From: Vibrio sp. NTOU-M3
Lineage (GTDB): Bacteria; Pseudomonadota; Gammaproteobacteria; Enterobacterales; Vibrionaceae
Direction of reading: 5' to 3'
Assembly: GCF_040869035.1 (NCBI RefSeq)
Contig: NZ_CP162100.1
Location: 310,001-374,000, forward strand
Length of the DNA: 64,000 bases
Below the pieces are notes generated by a model that was not told the DNA's origin, searched no databases, and saw only the letters and a list, made by a program, of their open reading frames with translations. The stretch's first letter is position 1. Each line of letters begins with the position of its first letter. The translations under genes and the position numbers were made by a program. Of the stretch, positions 32,213 to 41,460 are shown piece after piece.

Positions 32213-32836
32213 ATGAGCGGAAAAAACAAAGCGATAACACTGGCATGGACGGGCGCTTCCGGCGCACCTTATGGATTGCGATTGCTGCAATGCTTACTCG
32301 CGGCGGACTATCAAGTTTACTTGTTAATTTCATCTGCCGCTCGAGTGGTGCTGGCGACAGAACACAATCTGAAATTACCAGCTGGACCTGAGGCGGCGCA
32401 AAAAGCTTTGGTCGAGCACCTTAAGTGCGAGTCCGACAAACTGATTGTATGTGGTAAAGAAGACTGGTTTTCACCTGTGGCTTCGGGTTCGGCTGCGCCG
32501 AAACAGATGGTGGTGTGTCCGTGTTCAGCAGGGAGTGTCGCTGCCATTGCTCATGGCATGTCGGATAATCTGATAGAGCGCGCTGCAGATGTGGTGCTCA
32601 AAGAATGCGGCCAATTGATGCTGGTGGTCCGTGAAACGCCATTTTCGACCATTCACTTAGAGAACATGCACAAGTTGTCACAAATGGGTGTGACTATCAT
32701 GCCTGCTGCGCCCGGTTTTTATCATCAACCACAAAGCATCGATGATTTGGTCGACTTTATGGTAGCTCGTATTCTTGACCATTTAGGGATAGAGCAAGCG
32801 CTGGTGCCTCGCTGGGGCTACGATCAGCGTCAGTGA
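32213..32836 (+). CDS. ubiX: Flavin prenyltransferase UbiX
   Basis: 207 residues. It makes prenylated FMN for UbiD-type decarboxylases in ubiquinone synthesis. [15 protein letters not shown] binds [29 protein letters not shown] and [17 protein letters not shown] are typical. It is close behind mpl, as in other vibrios. The next feature is the TPP riboswitch, 47 bases after its stop. Confidence 0.93.
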   Translation: MSGKNKAITLAWTGASGAPYGLRLLQCLLAADYQVYLLISSAARVVLATEHNLKLPAGPEAAQKALVEHLKCESDKLIVCGKEDWFSPVASGSAAPKQMVVCPCSAGSVAAIAHGMSDNLIERAADVVLKECGQLMLVVRETPFSTIHLENMHKLSQMGVTIMPAAPGFYHQPQSIDDLVDFMVARILDHLGIEQALVPRWGYDQRQ

Positions 32837-32883
32837 TAAACTTGTTGGTAGCCAAGTTGTGACATAACGATTACAATCCACCC

Positions 32884-32988
32884 ATACTCATCGGGGAGCT
32901 ATTGATTGGATCAATGAAGCTGAGATCGAGCACTGCTCGGGACCCGTAATACCTGAACCAGATAATGCTGGCGTAGGAATTGAGTCAG
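32884..32988 (+). ncRNA. TPP riboswitch (THI element) controlling thiBPQ
   Basis: The conserved parts are all visible in order: ACTCA (32886-32890) opening P1, CGGGGAGC, a variable P3 stem (TTGAT/ATCAA), CTGAGA (32920-32925), GGGACCCGTAATACCTGAAC (32939-32957 region), CAGATAATGCTGGCGTAGG, and TGAGT (32981-32985) closing P1. No terminator hairpin with T-run follows, so control is probably of translation initiation at the thiB GTG. Confidence 0.95.
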
Positions 32989-33059
32989 GATATTTATCGC
33001 CGATAGGACGATCAAACCCTACCTCAAGCCTGTGCCGCTCAACAAGGAGAGAGCGAGCC

Positions 33060-34052
33060 GTGAAAACCACTCTTAGCGCGATTGCCATCGCAACCATTAC
33101 TTCATTTTCCGCACATGCCGCAGACAAGACTTTAACGGTTTATACCTATGACTCCTTTACGGCAGAGTGGGGACCGGGTCCGAAAGTAGAAAAAGCCTTT
33201 GAAGCCAAATGTGGTTGCGATATTAATTTTGTCGCCTTAGACGATGGCGTCTCTATTCTCAATCGCTTACGTTTAGAAGGCAAAAACAGCAAAGCGGATA
33301 TTGTGCTTGGTCTTGATAACAACCTAATGGCTGAAGCAAAAAAGACAGGCCTCTTGGCACAGCACGATGTTGATACTTCCAATACCACATTACCAAATGG
33401 TTGGTCAGACAAGACCTTTGTTCCTTATGATTACGGTTACTTTGCTTTTGTTTATAACAAAGAAAAGTTGACCAATCCGCCAAAGAGTTTGAAAGAGCTG
33501 GTTGAGCAGCGTGATGATCTAAAAGTGATTTACCAAGATCCTCGTACATCCACGCCAGGACAAGGCTTGATGTTATGGATGAAATCGGTTTATGGCGATA
33601 ACGTGACGGATGCGTGGCAGCAACTGGCTAAGAAAACGGTCACCGTTACTAAAGGTTGGTGGGAAGCGTATTCAATGTTCCTTGAAGGAGAGTCTGATAT
33701 GGTGCTGTCGTACACCACGTCTCCTGCGTATCACTTAATTGCTGAAAGTAATGCAAACTACGCAGCAGCCGACTTTGCGGAAGGCCACTACACTCAGGTT
33801 GAAGTCGCTGCGAAGCTGAAAAGCTCACAAAACCAGAAACTGGCTGATGAATTCATGCACTTTATTTTGAGTGATGAGTTTCAAAGCGTGATGCCAACGG
33901 GCAACTGGATGTACCCTGTGACTGACGTTAAACTGCCGCAAGGATTTGAAACGCTTACGGTACCGAAACAAGCATTGAGCTTTAGCTCCGATGAAGTGGC
34001 TGAAAACCGTAAGCCGTGGATTCGTGAATGGCAAAACGCGCTAACATTTTAA
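33060..34052 (+). CDS. thiB: Thiamine/TPP ABC transporter, substrate-binding protein
   Basis: 330 residues with a signal peptide (cleaved near SAHA-AD). Periplasmic binder of thiamine, TMP and TPP. VYTYDSFTAEWGPGPKVEKAFE and ADIVLGLDNNLM match ThiB. The start is GTG at 33060 with AAGGAG 10 bases upstream. First gene after the TPP riboswitch; thiP begins 9 bases after its stop. Confidence 0.95.
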   Translation: MKTTLSAIAIATITSFSAHAADKTLTVYTYDSFTAEWGPGPKVEKAFEAKCGCDINFVALDDGVSILNRLRLEGKNSKADIVLGLDNNLMAEAKKTGLLAQHDVDTSNTTLPNGWSDKTFVPYDYGYFAFVYNKEKLTNPPKSLKELVEQRDDLKVIYQDPRTSTPGQGLMLWMKSVYGDNVTDAWQQLAKKTVTVTKGWWEAYSMFLEGESDMVLSYTTSPAYHLIAESNANYAAADFAEGHYTQVEVAAKLKSSQNQKLADEFMHFILSDEFQSVMPTGNWMYPVTDVKLPQGFETLTVPKQALSFSSDEVAENRKPWIREWQNALTF

Positions 34053-34061
34053 GGATTTTGT

Positions 34062-35657
34062 TTGAACAAGACGCCTAAGATCGGCATTGGGGTCGCGATA
34101 GTTATCGCGGCCTTTGTTATTTCAGCCTTGAGTGCTTTGTTGTTGGAAGCGCCGACGTTGGATCTGCACCATATCTGGAATGATCGTTATTATCGCCATG
34201 TTACACAGTTCAGTTTTTATCAATCTTTGCTTTCGACCCTATTAAGTGTGGGGTTCGCTATCCCTGTCGCCCATGCCTTGTCTCGACGTCACTTTCCCGG
34301 TAAGTCGCTACTACTCAAATTATTTGCAACCACGCTCGTTTTACCAGTCTTAGTTGGCGTCTTTGGCCTGCTGGCGATATACGGAAACAGCGGCGTGCTA
34401 GCTGAGCTGTTTGAGGCTTTCGACCAAGCGTTTCCTTTTTCGATATACGGCCTCAATGGGATTTTGCTGGCGCATGTCTTCTTTAACTTACCTTATGCGA
34501 GTCGCTTGTTATTGCAATCATTGGAAGGCATTCCTGATGAACAACATAAACTATGCGCGCATTTGGGGATGAGTCATTGGCAAAAATTCAAACTAGTAGA
34601 ATGGCCAAGGCTGCGCCAACAAATACCGCATGTATGTGGTTTAGTGTTTATGTTGTGTTTCACCAGTTTTGCCGCCGTGATGGCACTTGGCGGTGGACCG
34701 AAATCTACCACCATCGAACTGGCCATTTATCAGGCGATAAAGTTTGATTTTGATCTGCAAACAGGGGCCATTCTGGCATTGTGGCAAATGCTACTGTGTG
34801 GCGTTATGGCGCTTTCGATACAACGCTTGGCGAAGCCAGTTTCAGTCAGCCGTGGCAGTCATCGTCGTTCAGCGACGCTTTACCAATCCTCTTTTAAGTC
34901 AACATGTTGGGACTGGAGTTGGATTGGTTTTTCGATGTTACTTGTTTTGCCTCCGCTCGCGATGGTGTTCATCAGTGGCTTAAACAGCCAAGCTTGGAAA
35001 GTGTTCAGTGATGACCGCTTTTGGTTGGCACTGAGTTCATCGCTGCAAGTGGCATCACTGGCGAGCGTTATTGCGCTAGTGGCAGGGATTACTATTCTAC
35101 TGACGAGTCGTCACTGGCGAGTGCGCTCCCAACACTATCGCGCCGATCAAATTGAGTTGATTGGCACCATCATTTTGGTGACACCGGGCTTGGTCATTAG
35201 TACTGGATTATTCTTGCTATTACGCAATTTTACCGATGCATTCAGTTATGCCTTTTGGGTTGTGGTAGCAGTGAATGCATTGATGGGATTGCCGTATGTT
35301 CTGAAGACCTTATCCCAACCTATGTTGCATATAGAGCAGCGCTACCAGTATTTGTGTGCCTCATTGGGCCTGACTGGATGGCAGCGGCTTAAAATGGTGG
35401 AGTGGCGAGCTCTACGCAAACCGATGGCACACGCTTTTGCTATCAGTTTTATGTTTGCCATTGGTGATTTAAGTGCAATCGCGCTGTTCGGTAGCCAGCA
35501 ATTTAGCACTTTACCGCTATACCTATTTCAGTTGTTAGGAAGCTACCAAATGCAGGCCGCTGCGGTGGTGTCACTCACGCTTTTATTACTTAGTGTGCTC
35601 TGTTTTACCTTGATAGAGACAATATTTAAAACAAAGGAAACTCATGCTAACGGTTAA
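34062..35657 (+). CDS. thiP: Thiamine/TPP ABC transporter, permease
   Basis: 531 residues, two fused permease halves with about 12 membrane segments. Each half carries an EAA-like loop (SLEGIPDEQHKLCAHLGMSHWQKFKLVEWPRLR and, in the second half, MLHIEQRYQYLCASLGLTGWQRLKMVEW). The start is TTG at 34062 behind AAGGA, an unusual codon. The end overlaps thiQ by 14 bases. Confidence 0.94.
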   Translation: MNKTPKIGIGVAIVIAAFVISALSALLLEAPTLDLHHIWNDRYYRHVTQFSFYQSLLSTLLSVGFAIPVAHALSRRHFPGKSLLLKLFATTLVLPVLVGVFGLLAIYGNSGVLAELFEAFDQAFPFSIYGLNGILLAHVFFNLPYASRLLLQSLEGIPDEQHKLCAHLGMSHWQKFKLVEWPRLRQQIPHVCGLVFMLCFTSFAAVMALGGGPKSTTIELAIYQAIKFDFDLQTGAILALWQMLLCGVMALSIQRLAKPVSVSRGSHRRSATLYQSSFKSTCWDWSWIGFSMLLVLPPLAMVFISGLNSQAWKVFSDDRFWLALSSSLQVASLASVIALVAGITILLTSRHWRVRSQHYRADQIELIGTIILVTPGLVISTGLFLLLRNFTDAFSYAFWVVVAVNALMGLPYVLKTLSQPMLHIEQRYQYLCASLGLTGWQRLKMVEWRALRKPMAHAFAISFMFAIGDLSAIALFGSQQFSTLPLYLFQLLGSYQMQAAAVVSLTLLLLSVLCFTLIETIFKTKETHANG

Positions 35658-36348
35658 CCAGGTGAAGTATCACTACCACAATGAAATGTTTGCCTTTGAT
35701 CTTGAAGTGCAGCCACAGTCGATCGTTGCATTGATGGGGCCAAGTGGTGCTGGTAAGTCAACGCTACTGGCATTAATGGCAGGCTTTATTGACCCTGTCA
35801 GTGGTGATATTACTGTTTCTGGCCAGTCTGTAATCGGTGAGCCGCCACATAAGCGACCATTCGCCATGCTGTTTCAGGAGCACAACCTTTTTGCTCATTT
35901 GAGTGTCAGAGACAATATTGGCTTAGGTATTCATCCGGGGTTAAAGCTAAGTCAAAGTCAGCGAGAACAAATTGAAAAAGCGGCGCAACTGGTTGGCTTA
36001 ACGGATTATCTTGACCGATTGCCCGAGCAGCTCTCTGGCGGGCAACGGCAGCGAGTGGCGTTAGCTCGATGTTTTGTTCAGCCTCATCCTGTCTGGTTAT
36101 TGGATGAGCCATTTTCTGCGTTAGATCCGATCTTACGTGAAGAGATGCTTGTGTTGGTTCAGTCATTAGCGAAAGAAAGAGGTGTGACGGTGGTCATGGT
36201 GACTCACCATCTGAGTGATGCTAAAGCCATCGCTAGCCATTTTGCGTTTATGGCCAGTGGCCGAGTGGATGTGACCGGTGAAATCTCACAGCTCAATGAG
36301 CAACATGATAATGCACACCTGCGTGAATTTGTGGCAGCAGGCCAATAA
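35644..36348 (+). CDS. thiQ: Thiamine/TPP ABC transporter, ATP-binding protein
   Basis: 234 residues. Walker A GPSGAGKSTLL, signature LSGGQRQRVALAR, Walker B VWLLDEPFSALD, switch VVMVTHHLSDA. Completes the ThiBPQ importer. The start lies inside thiP, with AAAGGAAA upstream. A bidirectional terminator follows. Confidence 0.95.
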   Translation: MLTVNQVKYHYHNEMFAFDLEVQPQSIVALMGPSGAGKSTLLALMAGFIDPVSGDITVSGQSVIGEPPHKRPFAMLFQEHNLFAHLSVRDNIGLGIHPGLKLSQSQREQIEKAAQLVGLTDYLDRLPEQLSGGQRQRVALARCFVQPHPVWLLDEPFSALDPILREEMLVLVQSLAKERGVTVVMVTHHLSDAKAIASHFAFMASGRVDVTGEISQLNEQHDNAHLREFVAAGQ

Positions 36349-36374
36349 TAATTTGAAGTAAAAAACTGAACAAA

Positions 36375-36406
36375 TAAAAAAGCCTGACTCACGTCAGGCT
36401 TTTTTG
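36375..36406 (+). terminator. Terminator between thiQ and yjgA (bidirectional)
   Basis: A-run, GCCTGAC (36382-36388), TCAC loop, GTCAGGC (36393-36399), T-run. Confidence 0.9.
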
Positions 36407-36420
36407 TCTTTGGTCGGCGT

Positions 36421-36948
36421 TTAGAACTCTTCGTCGTTAAGCTCTTTTAAGATCTGGAAGATCTCTCGTGCCGCTTTTGGTGTTTTTTCCGCTTTTTTCT
36501 CTTTGGCTGCCTGACGTGCAAGCTGGCGTAAGCGCTGACGATCTGCGGCAGGGTATAGTTCCATCACATCAGCGATAGCACTGTCACCTTCGCTGACCAC
36601 GCGATCACGCAGCGTTTCAAGTTTGTGCAGTACCGCGGTATTTTGCGAGTGTTTATTACGGACTTTATCCAGTGCCGCTTGAATCGGTTCTGGATCTTCA
36701 TGACGCATGAGCTTACCGATGAATTGTAGCTGGCGGCGTCGCGCTTCGTTTTTAAAACGCTGCGCATCTTTGATCGCATCCGCCAGATCTTCACTCAATG
36801 GAAACTTCTCTAAAACAGAAGGTTTCAAATTCACAAGCTCTTCGCCAAGCTTCTGTAATTCTTCCATATCACGTTTCATCTCGGTCTTACTTACCCAGAT
36901 GATCTCTTCTTCCGGCTCCCAAGGCGCTTTTTGGTTTTTACGGGCCAT
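36421..36948 (-). CDS. darP: Ribosome biogenesis factor YjgA/DarP (DUF615)
   Basis: 175 residues, highly charged, mostly helical. [27 protein letters not shown] at the N-terminus and [18 protein letters not shown] are the DUF615 core. E. coli YjgA/DarP binds the 50S precursor. Divergent from pmbA across 118 bases, as in E. coli. Confidence 0.92.
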   Translation of the reverse strand: MARKNQKAPWEPEEEIIWVSKTEMKRDMEELQKLGEELVNLKPSVLEKFPLSEDLADAIKDAQRFKNEARRRQLQFIGKLMRHEDPEPIQAALDKVRNKHSQNTAVLHKLETLRDRVVSEGDSAIADVMELYPAADRQRLRQLARQAAKEKKAEKTPKAAREIFQILKELNDEEF

Positions 36949-37066
36949 GTTTAAACTGCCTATATCACTATCTCGAACTAATATTGATCTATTTTAACAA
37001 GAATCGTGGGGAGAAAGCGAAATTCTTGATATCCTAACTTCAATAGACGCAAAAATTGAATGAGAT

Positions 37067-38410
37067 ATGGACGTAAAACAACAAGTTGCTCAACAGCGTG
37101 TTGAGTTAGAAGCTGCCGTTGCTAAGGCGCTCGATATGGCTGCTGAAAAAGCGGATGCTGCGGAAGTCGCGATCACTAAAACTACCGGGATCAGTGTTTC
37201 GACCCGAATGTGTGAAGTTGAAAACGTAGAGTTCAACAGCGATGGCGCTTTGGGTATCACGGTATATCGTGGGCAACGTAAAGGCAGTGCATCAACGTCC
37301 GATCTGAGTGAAAAAGCGATTCAGCAAACGGTACTCGCCGCATTAGATATTGCGCAATATACCTCGGAAGATCCTTATGCAGGTCCTGCGCCGAAAGAGC
37401 TGATGGTGAAAGAGATCCCTGATTTGGATCTTTTCCATCCAGATACGCCTGATCCTGATTACGCAGCAAAGATTGCCATTGCCGCAGAGCAGCAAGCGCT
37501 TGGTTTCAGTGATGCTATCAAACAAAGTGATGGCGCGAGCTATGATAGCCATTATGGCTTGAAGGTATACGGAAATAGCCATGGTTTACTTGCCAGTTAT
37601 GCATCCAGCCGCCAAAGCACCAGTTGCTGTGTGATCGGTCAAGGAAATAATGGCGAGATGGAGCGTGACTACAGCTATACAGTAGCACGCCACAAAGATG
37701 ATTTGTGGAGCCCGGAAGAGGTGGGACGTCGTGCGGCAGAAAAAACAGTCAGCCGTTTAGATGCTAAAAAATTAGCGACTGGCCAATACCCAGTGATGTT
37801 TGCCGCTGATGTTGCAACAGGGCTGATGGGACACTTGGTCATGGCGATCAGTGGCGGTAACTTGTATCGCAAATCCTCTTTCTTGCTTGATCACCTTGGC
37901 CAACAGATTTTACCTGAATGGTTTAATATCGAAGAAAAGCCCCATGTACTGCGTGGCTTAGCATCCAGCCCATTTGATAGCGAAGGTGTGTTTACCCAAG
38001 ATCGCCAAATTATTACCGATGGTGTGCTATCGAGCTATCTATTAACGAGTTACGCGGCGCGTAAGATGAATATGACGCCAACAGGCCATGCTGGTGGCAT
38101 TCATAACTGGTTTGTACAATCGACAGGACAAAGCTTTGAGCAGATGCTAAAAGAGTTAGGTACTGGTCTGCTGGTTACGGAAGTGATGGGACAAGGAGTC
38201 AACGTGGTGACTGGCGATTACTCTCGTGGTGCGGCAGGATTCTGGGTTGAAAATGGTGAAATTCAGTACCCTGTCTCTGAAATCACCATCGCGGGTAACC
38301 TCAAGCAGATGTTTAGTCAGATTGTCGCGGTTGGTAAAGATGTCGAAACACGTTCACAAATCCAAACTGGCTCGATTCTACTGGAATCGATGAAAGTGGC
38401 GGGTGAGTAA
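37067..38410 (+). CDS. pmbA: Metalloprotease PmbA/TldE
   Basis: 447 residues. With TldD (outside the window) it forms a heterodimeric peptidase that processes modified peptides and degrades CcdA. PmbA is the subunit that lacks the HExxxH site. The core includes [28 protein letters not shown] and, near the C-terminus, [19 protein letters not shown]. Monocistronic, closed by a perfect terminator. Confidence 0.94.
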   Translation: MDVKQQVAQQRVELEAAVAKALDMAAEKADAAEVAITKTTGISVSTRMCEVENVEFNSDGALGITVYRGQRKGSASTSDLSEKAIQQTVLAALDIAQYTSEDPYAGPAPKELMVKEIPDLDLFHPDTPDPDYAAKIAIAAEQQALGFSDAIKQSDGASYDSHYGLKVYGNSHGLLASYASSRQSTSCCVIGQGNNGEMERDYSYTVARHKDDLWSPEEVGRRAAEKTVSRLDAKKLATGQYPVMFAADVATGLMGHLVMAISGGNLYRKSSFLLDHLGQQILPEWFNIEEKPHVLRGLASSPFDSEGVFTQDRQIITDGVLSSYLLTSYAARKMNMTPTGHAGGIHNWFVQSTGQSFEQMLKELGTGLLVTEVMGQGVNVVTGDYSRGAAGFWVENGEIQYPVSEITIAGNLKQMFSQIVAVGKDVETRSQIQTGSILLESMKVAGE

Positions 38411-38430
38411 GCATTACCGTTTTAGTCGAT

Positions 38431-38464
38431 ACAAAAAAGGTTGGCATATGCCAACCTTTTTTCT
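38431..38464 (+). terminator. Terminator between pmbA and lysC (bidirectional)
   Basis: A perfect palindrome: six A, GGTTGGCA, TATGCCAACC, then six T (38433-38462). Confidence 0.92.
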
Positions 38465-38474
38465 TGATAACGAT

Positions 38475-39827
38475 CTAGCCTTCAAACAGTTCGGTATGCA
38501 GTTTTTGAATGGCGGCTTTGGAAACAGACTCGTGCAATAAAAAGCACAAATTATGCGGGCTGGCGCCGTAACAAATCATGCGCAGATTAAAGTCTTCCAG
38601 CGTGCCAAAGACTTGTTTTGCGTAGCCTTTGCTTTCACTCATGTTATTTCCGATAAGCGCGACCAGACATAGGTTGTGTTCCACTTCCACAGAACATAAC
38701 TCTTCAAGTTCACGTTTTGCTTCTTCAGGCAACTGCGGCGCACCACCTGACGTATCGGTTTGGTCAAGCGTTAAAGAGACACTGATCTCTGATGTGGTGA
38801 TGAGATCCACCGAGACTTTGTGTTTGGCTAAGATCTCAAAAACTTTAGCTAAGAAGCCATAGGCGTGGAACATCTTTGCACTGCGTAGTGTGATCATTGT
38901 TTGGTTGCAACGAAGTGCTAGGGCACGGAACAGTGGTGAGCTTTCCACTTGGTGTCGAATCCAAGTCCCGCCTTTTTCAGGCTCTTTTGAGGAGCCGACA
39001 AAAACAGGAATATCATGACGCAATGCCGGAACAAGCGTGGAGGGGTGAAGGATCTTGGCGCCAAAATTGGCCATTTCAGAGGCTTCACTGAAGCTGATTT
39101 CGGGAATTGGTGAAGCTTTGGCTGCAATACGTGGATCGGTGGTGTAGATGCCAGGCACGTCCGTCCAGATCTCTAAGCCTGCGGCTTCAACGGCTTCGGC
39201 AATGAGCGCTGCACTGTAATCGCTGCCACCACGACCTAAGGTCGTAGTATTGCCATGTTCGTCTGAGCCAATAAAGCCTTGTGTAATCACCACATGTTCA
39301 CGACAAAGCGGTACCAGTTTTTCTTGTGCTAGCTGATAAATAGTTTCGACATCGGGTTCTGCTTTACCAAAATTATTGTCGGTGCGTAAAATATCTCGGA
39401 TATCAAAGCGGACGGCATTCACACCACGTTCGCGCATTAACTGAGTCAGTAGATGTGTCGACATAAGTTCGCCACAAGCGACCAAGTGATCCGTGAGCTT
39501 TGCACTGGCTTGGATGGAGGCCGCTTCGGCAAGACTGGTGACGGTATCTAGAATGGCATACACTTCGGTCGCAGTTGCTGTTGCATCTTGAAGCTGGCTC
39601 AATACCGCTTCATGAATATTCGCAAGTTGTTGCAATACTTCATTTCGGTGGTCGCTATCGGTGACCCCATTGGCCAACTCAACCAATAGATTGGTTACGC
39701 CTGAGCAGGCACTGCTCACGACTAATTTGGTTTGTGTATTATTTTCTATGATGGCCGAACAGCGGCTCATGGCTTCAAAATTAGCGACACTGGTTCCGCC
39801 AAACTTGGCTACGTTAAATGCGCTCAC
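38475..39827 (-). CDS. lysC: Lysine-sensitive aspartokinase III
   Basis: 450 residues. It phosphorylates aspartate, the first step to lysine, methionine and threonine. KFGGTSVANFEAM opens the kinase domain, and two ACT regulatory domains follow (from about residue 310). No homoserine dehydrogenase is fused. The start is GTG at 39827 with GGGAG upstream. The 5' leader carries a lysine riboswitch, supporting the lysine-specific isoenzyme call. Confidence 0.94.
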   Translation of the reverse strand: MSAFNVAKFGGTSVANFEAMSRCSAIIENNTQTKLVVSSACSGVTNLLVELANGVTDSDHRNEVLQQLANIHEAVLSQLQDATATATEVYAILDTVTSLAEAASIQASAKLTDHLVACGELMSTHLLTQLMRERGVNAVRFDIRDILRTDNNFGKAEPDVETIYQLAQEKLVPLCREHVVITQGFIGSDEHGNTTTLGRGGSDYSAALIAEAVEAAGLEIWTDVPGIYTTDPRIAAKASPIPEISFSEASEMANFGAKILHPSTLVPALRHDIPVFVGSSKEPEKGGTWIRHQVESSPLFRALALRCNQTMITLRSAKMFHAYGFLAKVFEILAKHKVSVDLITTSEISVSLTLDQTDTSGGAPQLPEEAKRELEELCSVEVEHNLCLVALIGNNMSESKGYAKQVFGTLEDFNLRMICYGASPHNLCFLLHESVSKAAIQKLHTELFEG

Positions 39828-39939
39828 AGCATTTCTCCCACGACTTCCTTAAAAATTACAGTTGTTGTAAATCAACATCCAATGTACGAAGAGAGTTTTA
39901 GAGCAATAGAGAGGTAGAGTTATTTTAGAAAGGATCTCC

Positions 39940-40110
39940 TCAGAAGCTCTTCATCAGATTTTGCTGATGACAGTTGATGGGACTCAACCCAAGTCAACCG
40001 ACAGATCAAACCCGACAATTTTGATCTATCTCGGCACTGCTCCCCCTGAATGTTCTGTTTCGGAATTGCGGTTCCACAAAACATCTGCCTGGGCAGTGCT
40101 CCTCTTCTGC
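39940..40110 (-). ncRNA. Lysine riboswitch (L-box) upstream of lysC
   Basis: On the minus strand: P1 GCAGAAG (40110-40104) pairs with CTTCTG (39946-39941). In between are AGAGGAGCACTGCCCA, GGGGGAGCAGTGCCGAG, GTTGACTTGGGTTGAGTCCC and GTCATCAGC, in the order seen in E. coli lysC. No T-rich terminator lies between it and the GTG 113 bases downstream, so control is likely of translation or mRNA decay, as in E. coli. Confidence 0.95.
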
Positions 40111-40124
40111 ATAAAAGCCCATTC

Positions 40125-40153
40125 ATTGAACGTTTTTATGTGAGCTTTGTCAA
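40125..40153 (-). promoter_or_regulatory. Candidate promoter of lysC
   Basis: TTGACA (40153-40148), a 17-base spacer, TTCAAT (40130-40125). Perfect -35, weak -10. Transcription would begin at about 40118, just before the riboswitch. Confidence 0.55.
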
Positions 40154-40291
40154 TGAGTAATTTCACCATATGGCAGTAACTGGTTAACAACTTTGTGACA
40201 CTGGTTTGACCTCTAGACTTAGGGCTAATTGCTGCATTGGATTATTTCTATTACTGTGAATAGATGCCTTATTAAGCTGCCAGGAGCAATT

Positions 40292-41413
40292 ATGACTATT
40301 CAAAGCTTTAATCCACCACGTCGTATTCTTATGGGCCCCGGTCCGTCCGACATTTCCCCACAAGTATTACAGGCCCTGAGTCGACCGACTGTTGGTCACT
40401 TAGACCCACTTTTTATCCAGATGATGGATGAAGTGAAGCAATTGCTTAAATATGCGTTCCAAACAGATAACGACTTTACCATTGCGGTTTCAGCGCCCGG
40501 TAGCGCCGGTATGGAGGCTTGCTTTGTCAACTTGATAGAACAAGGAGATAAAGTCATTGTTTGTCGTAATGGGGTGTTTGGCGAGCGAATGCGTGAGAAT
40601 GTGGTTCGTGCAGGTGGTGAAGCGGTTGTCGTGGATGATGAATGGGGCCAGCCAGTTTCAATTGCTAAAGTGGAACAAGCATTAAAAGAGAATCCTGATG
40701 CCAAAATTCTGGCCTTTGTTCATGCAGAAACATCCACAGGGGCATGTTCTGACGCTCAAGCATTAGGAGCGCTTGCCAAGCAATACGGCGTATTGAGTAT
40801 TGTGGATGCGGTGACGTCGCTTGGTGGCGTTCCACTTAAAGTCGATGAATGGCAATTGGATGCCGTGTATTCAGGCAGTCAGAAGTGCTTATCTTGCGTG
40901 CCGGGGTTGTCTCCCGTGACATTTTCTCCTGCGGCAATAGAGAAAATTCAATCACGAAAAACGCCAGTACAGAGCTGGTTTCTCGATCAAAGCTTAGTGT
41001 TAGGCTATTGGAGTGGGGAAGGAAAACGCAGTTACCACCATACGGCGCCGGTGAATAGCCTTTATGCGCTGCATGAAGCGCTGCTGATATTGAAAAATGA
41101 GGGGTTAGAGAAGGCTTGGCAGCGACACCGCATCATGCATGACAAGCTTAAGATCGGATTGCAGAAACTGGGCTTCGAGTTTGTAGTTGAAGAAAGCTCT
41201 CGTTTGCCTCAACTGAACGCGGTATATGTGCCTGAAGGTATCGATGAAGCTCATGTTCGTCAGCATTTATTGACCAATTACAATCTTGAAATCGGTGCGG
41301 GTTTAGGGGCATTGGCAGGAAAAGCGTGGCGAATTGGTCTTATGGGGTATGCCGCACGTGAAGAAAACGTCGCTTTATGTTTGAAAGCGTTGGAAGAATC
41401 GCTCTCTCAATAA
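40292..41413 (+). CDS. Class V PLP-dependent aminotransferase
   Basis: 373 residues, serine/alanine-glyoxylate aminotransferase type. RRILMGPGPSDISPQVLQALSRPTVGHLDP opens it, and SAPGSAGMEACFVNL and VDAVTSLGGVPLKVDEW follow. PLP Lys is in YSGSQKCLSC. I start it at the ATG at 40292 behind CAGGAG; the frame open to 40229 is not supported. Likely substrates are serine, alanine or glyoxylate, but not assigned. It is convergent with pglL. Confidence 0.88.
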   Translation: MTIQSFNPPRRILMGPGPSDISPQVLQALSRPTVGHLDPLFIQMMDEVKQLLKYAFQTDNDFTIAVSAPGSAGMEACFVNLIEQGDKVIVCRNGVFGERMRENVVRAGGEAVVVDDEWGQPVSIAKVEQALKENPDAKILAFVHAETSTGACSDAQALGALAKQYGVLSIVDAVTSLGGVPLKVDEWQLDAVYSGSQKCLSCVPGLSPVTFSPAAIEKIQSRKTPVQSWFLDQSLVLGYWSGEGKRSYHHTAPVNSLYALHEALLILKNEGLEKAWQRHRIMHDKLKIGLQKLGFEFVVEESSRLPQLNAVYVPEGIDEAHVRQHLLTNYNLEIGAGLGALAGKAWRIGLMGYAAREENVALCLKALEESLSQ

Positions 41414-41434
41414 AGGGCAAATTGAGAAAGTTCA

Positions 41435-41460
41435 GGGCGACATGTTGTCGCCCTTTTTAT
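41435..41460 (+). terminator. Terminator between the aminotransferase and pglL
   Basis: GGGCGACA (41435-41442), TGT loop, TGTCGCCC (41446-41453), TTTTT. The pglL stop codon lies in its 3' flank. Confidence 0.88.
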
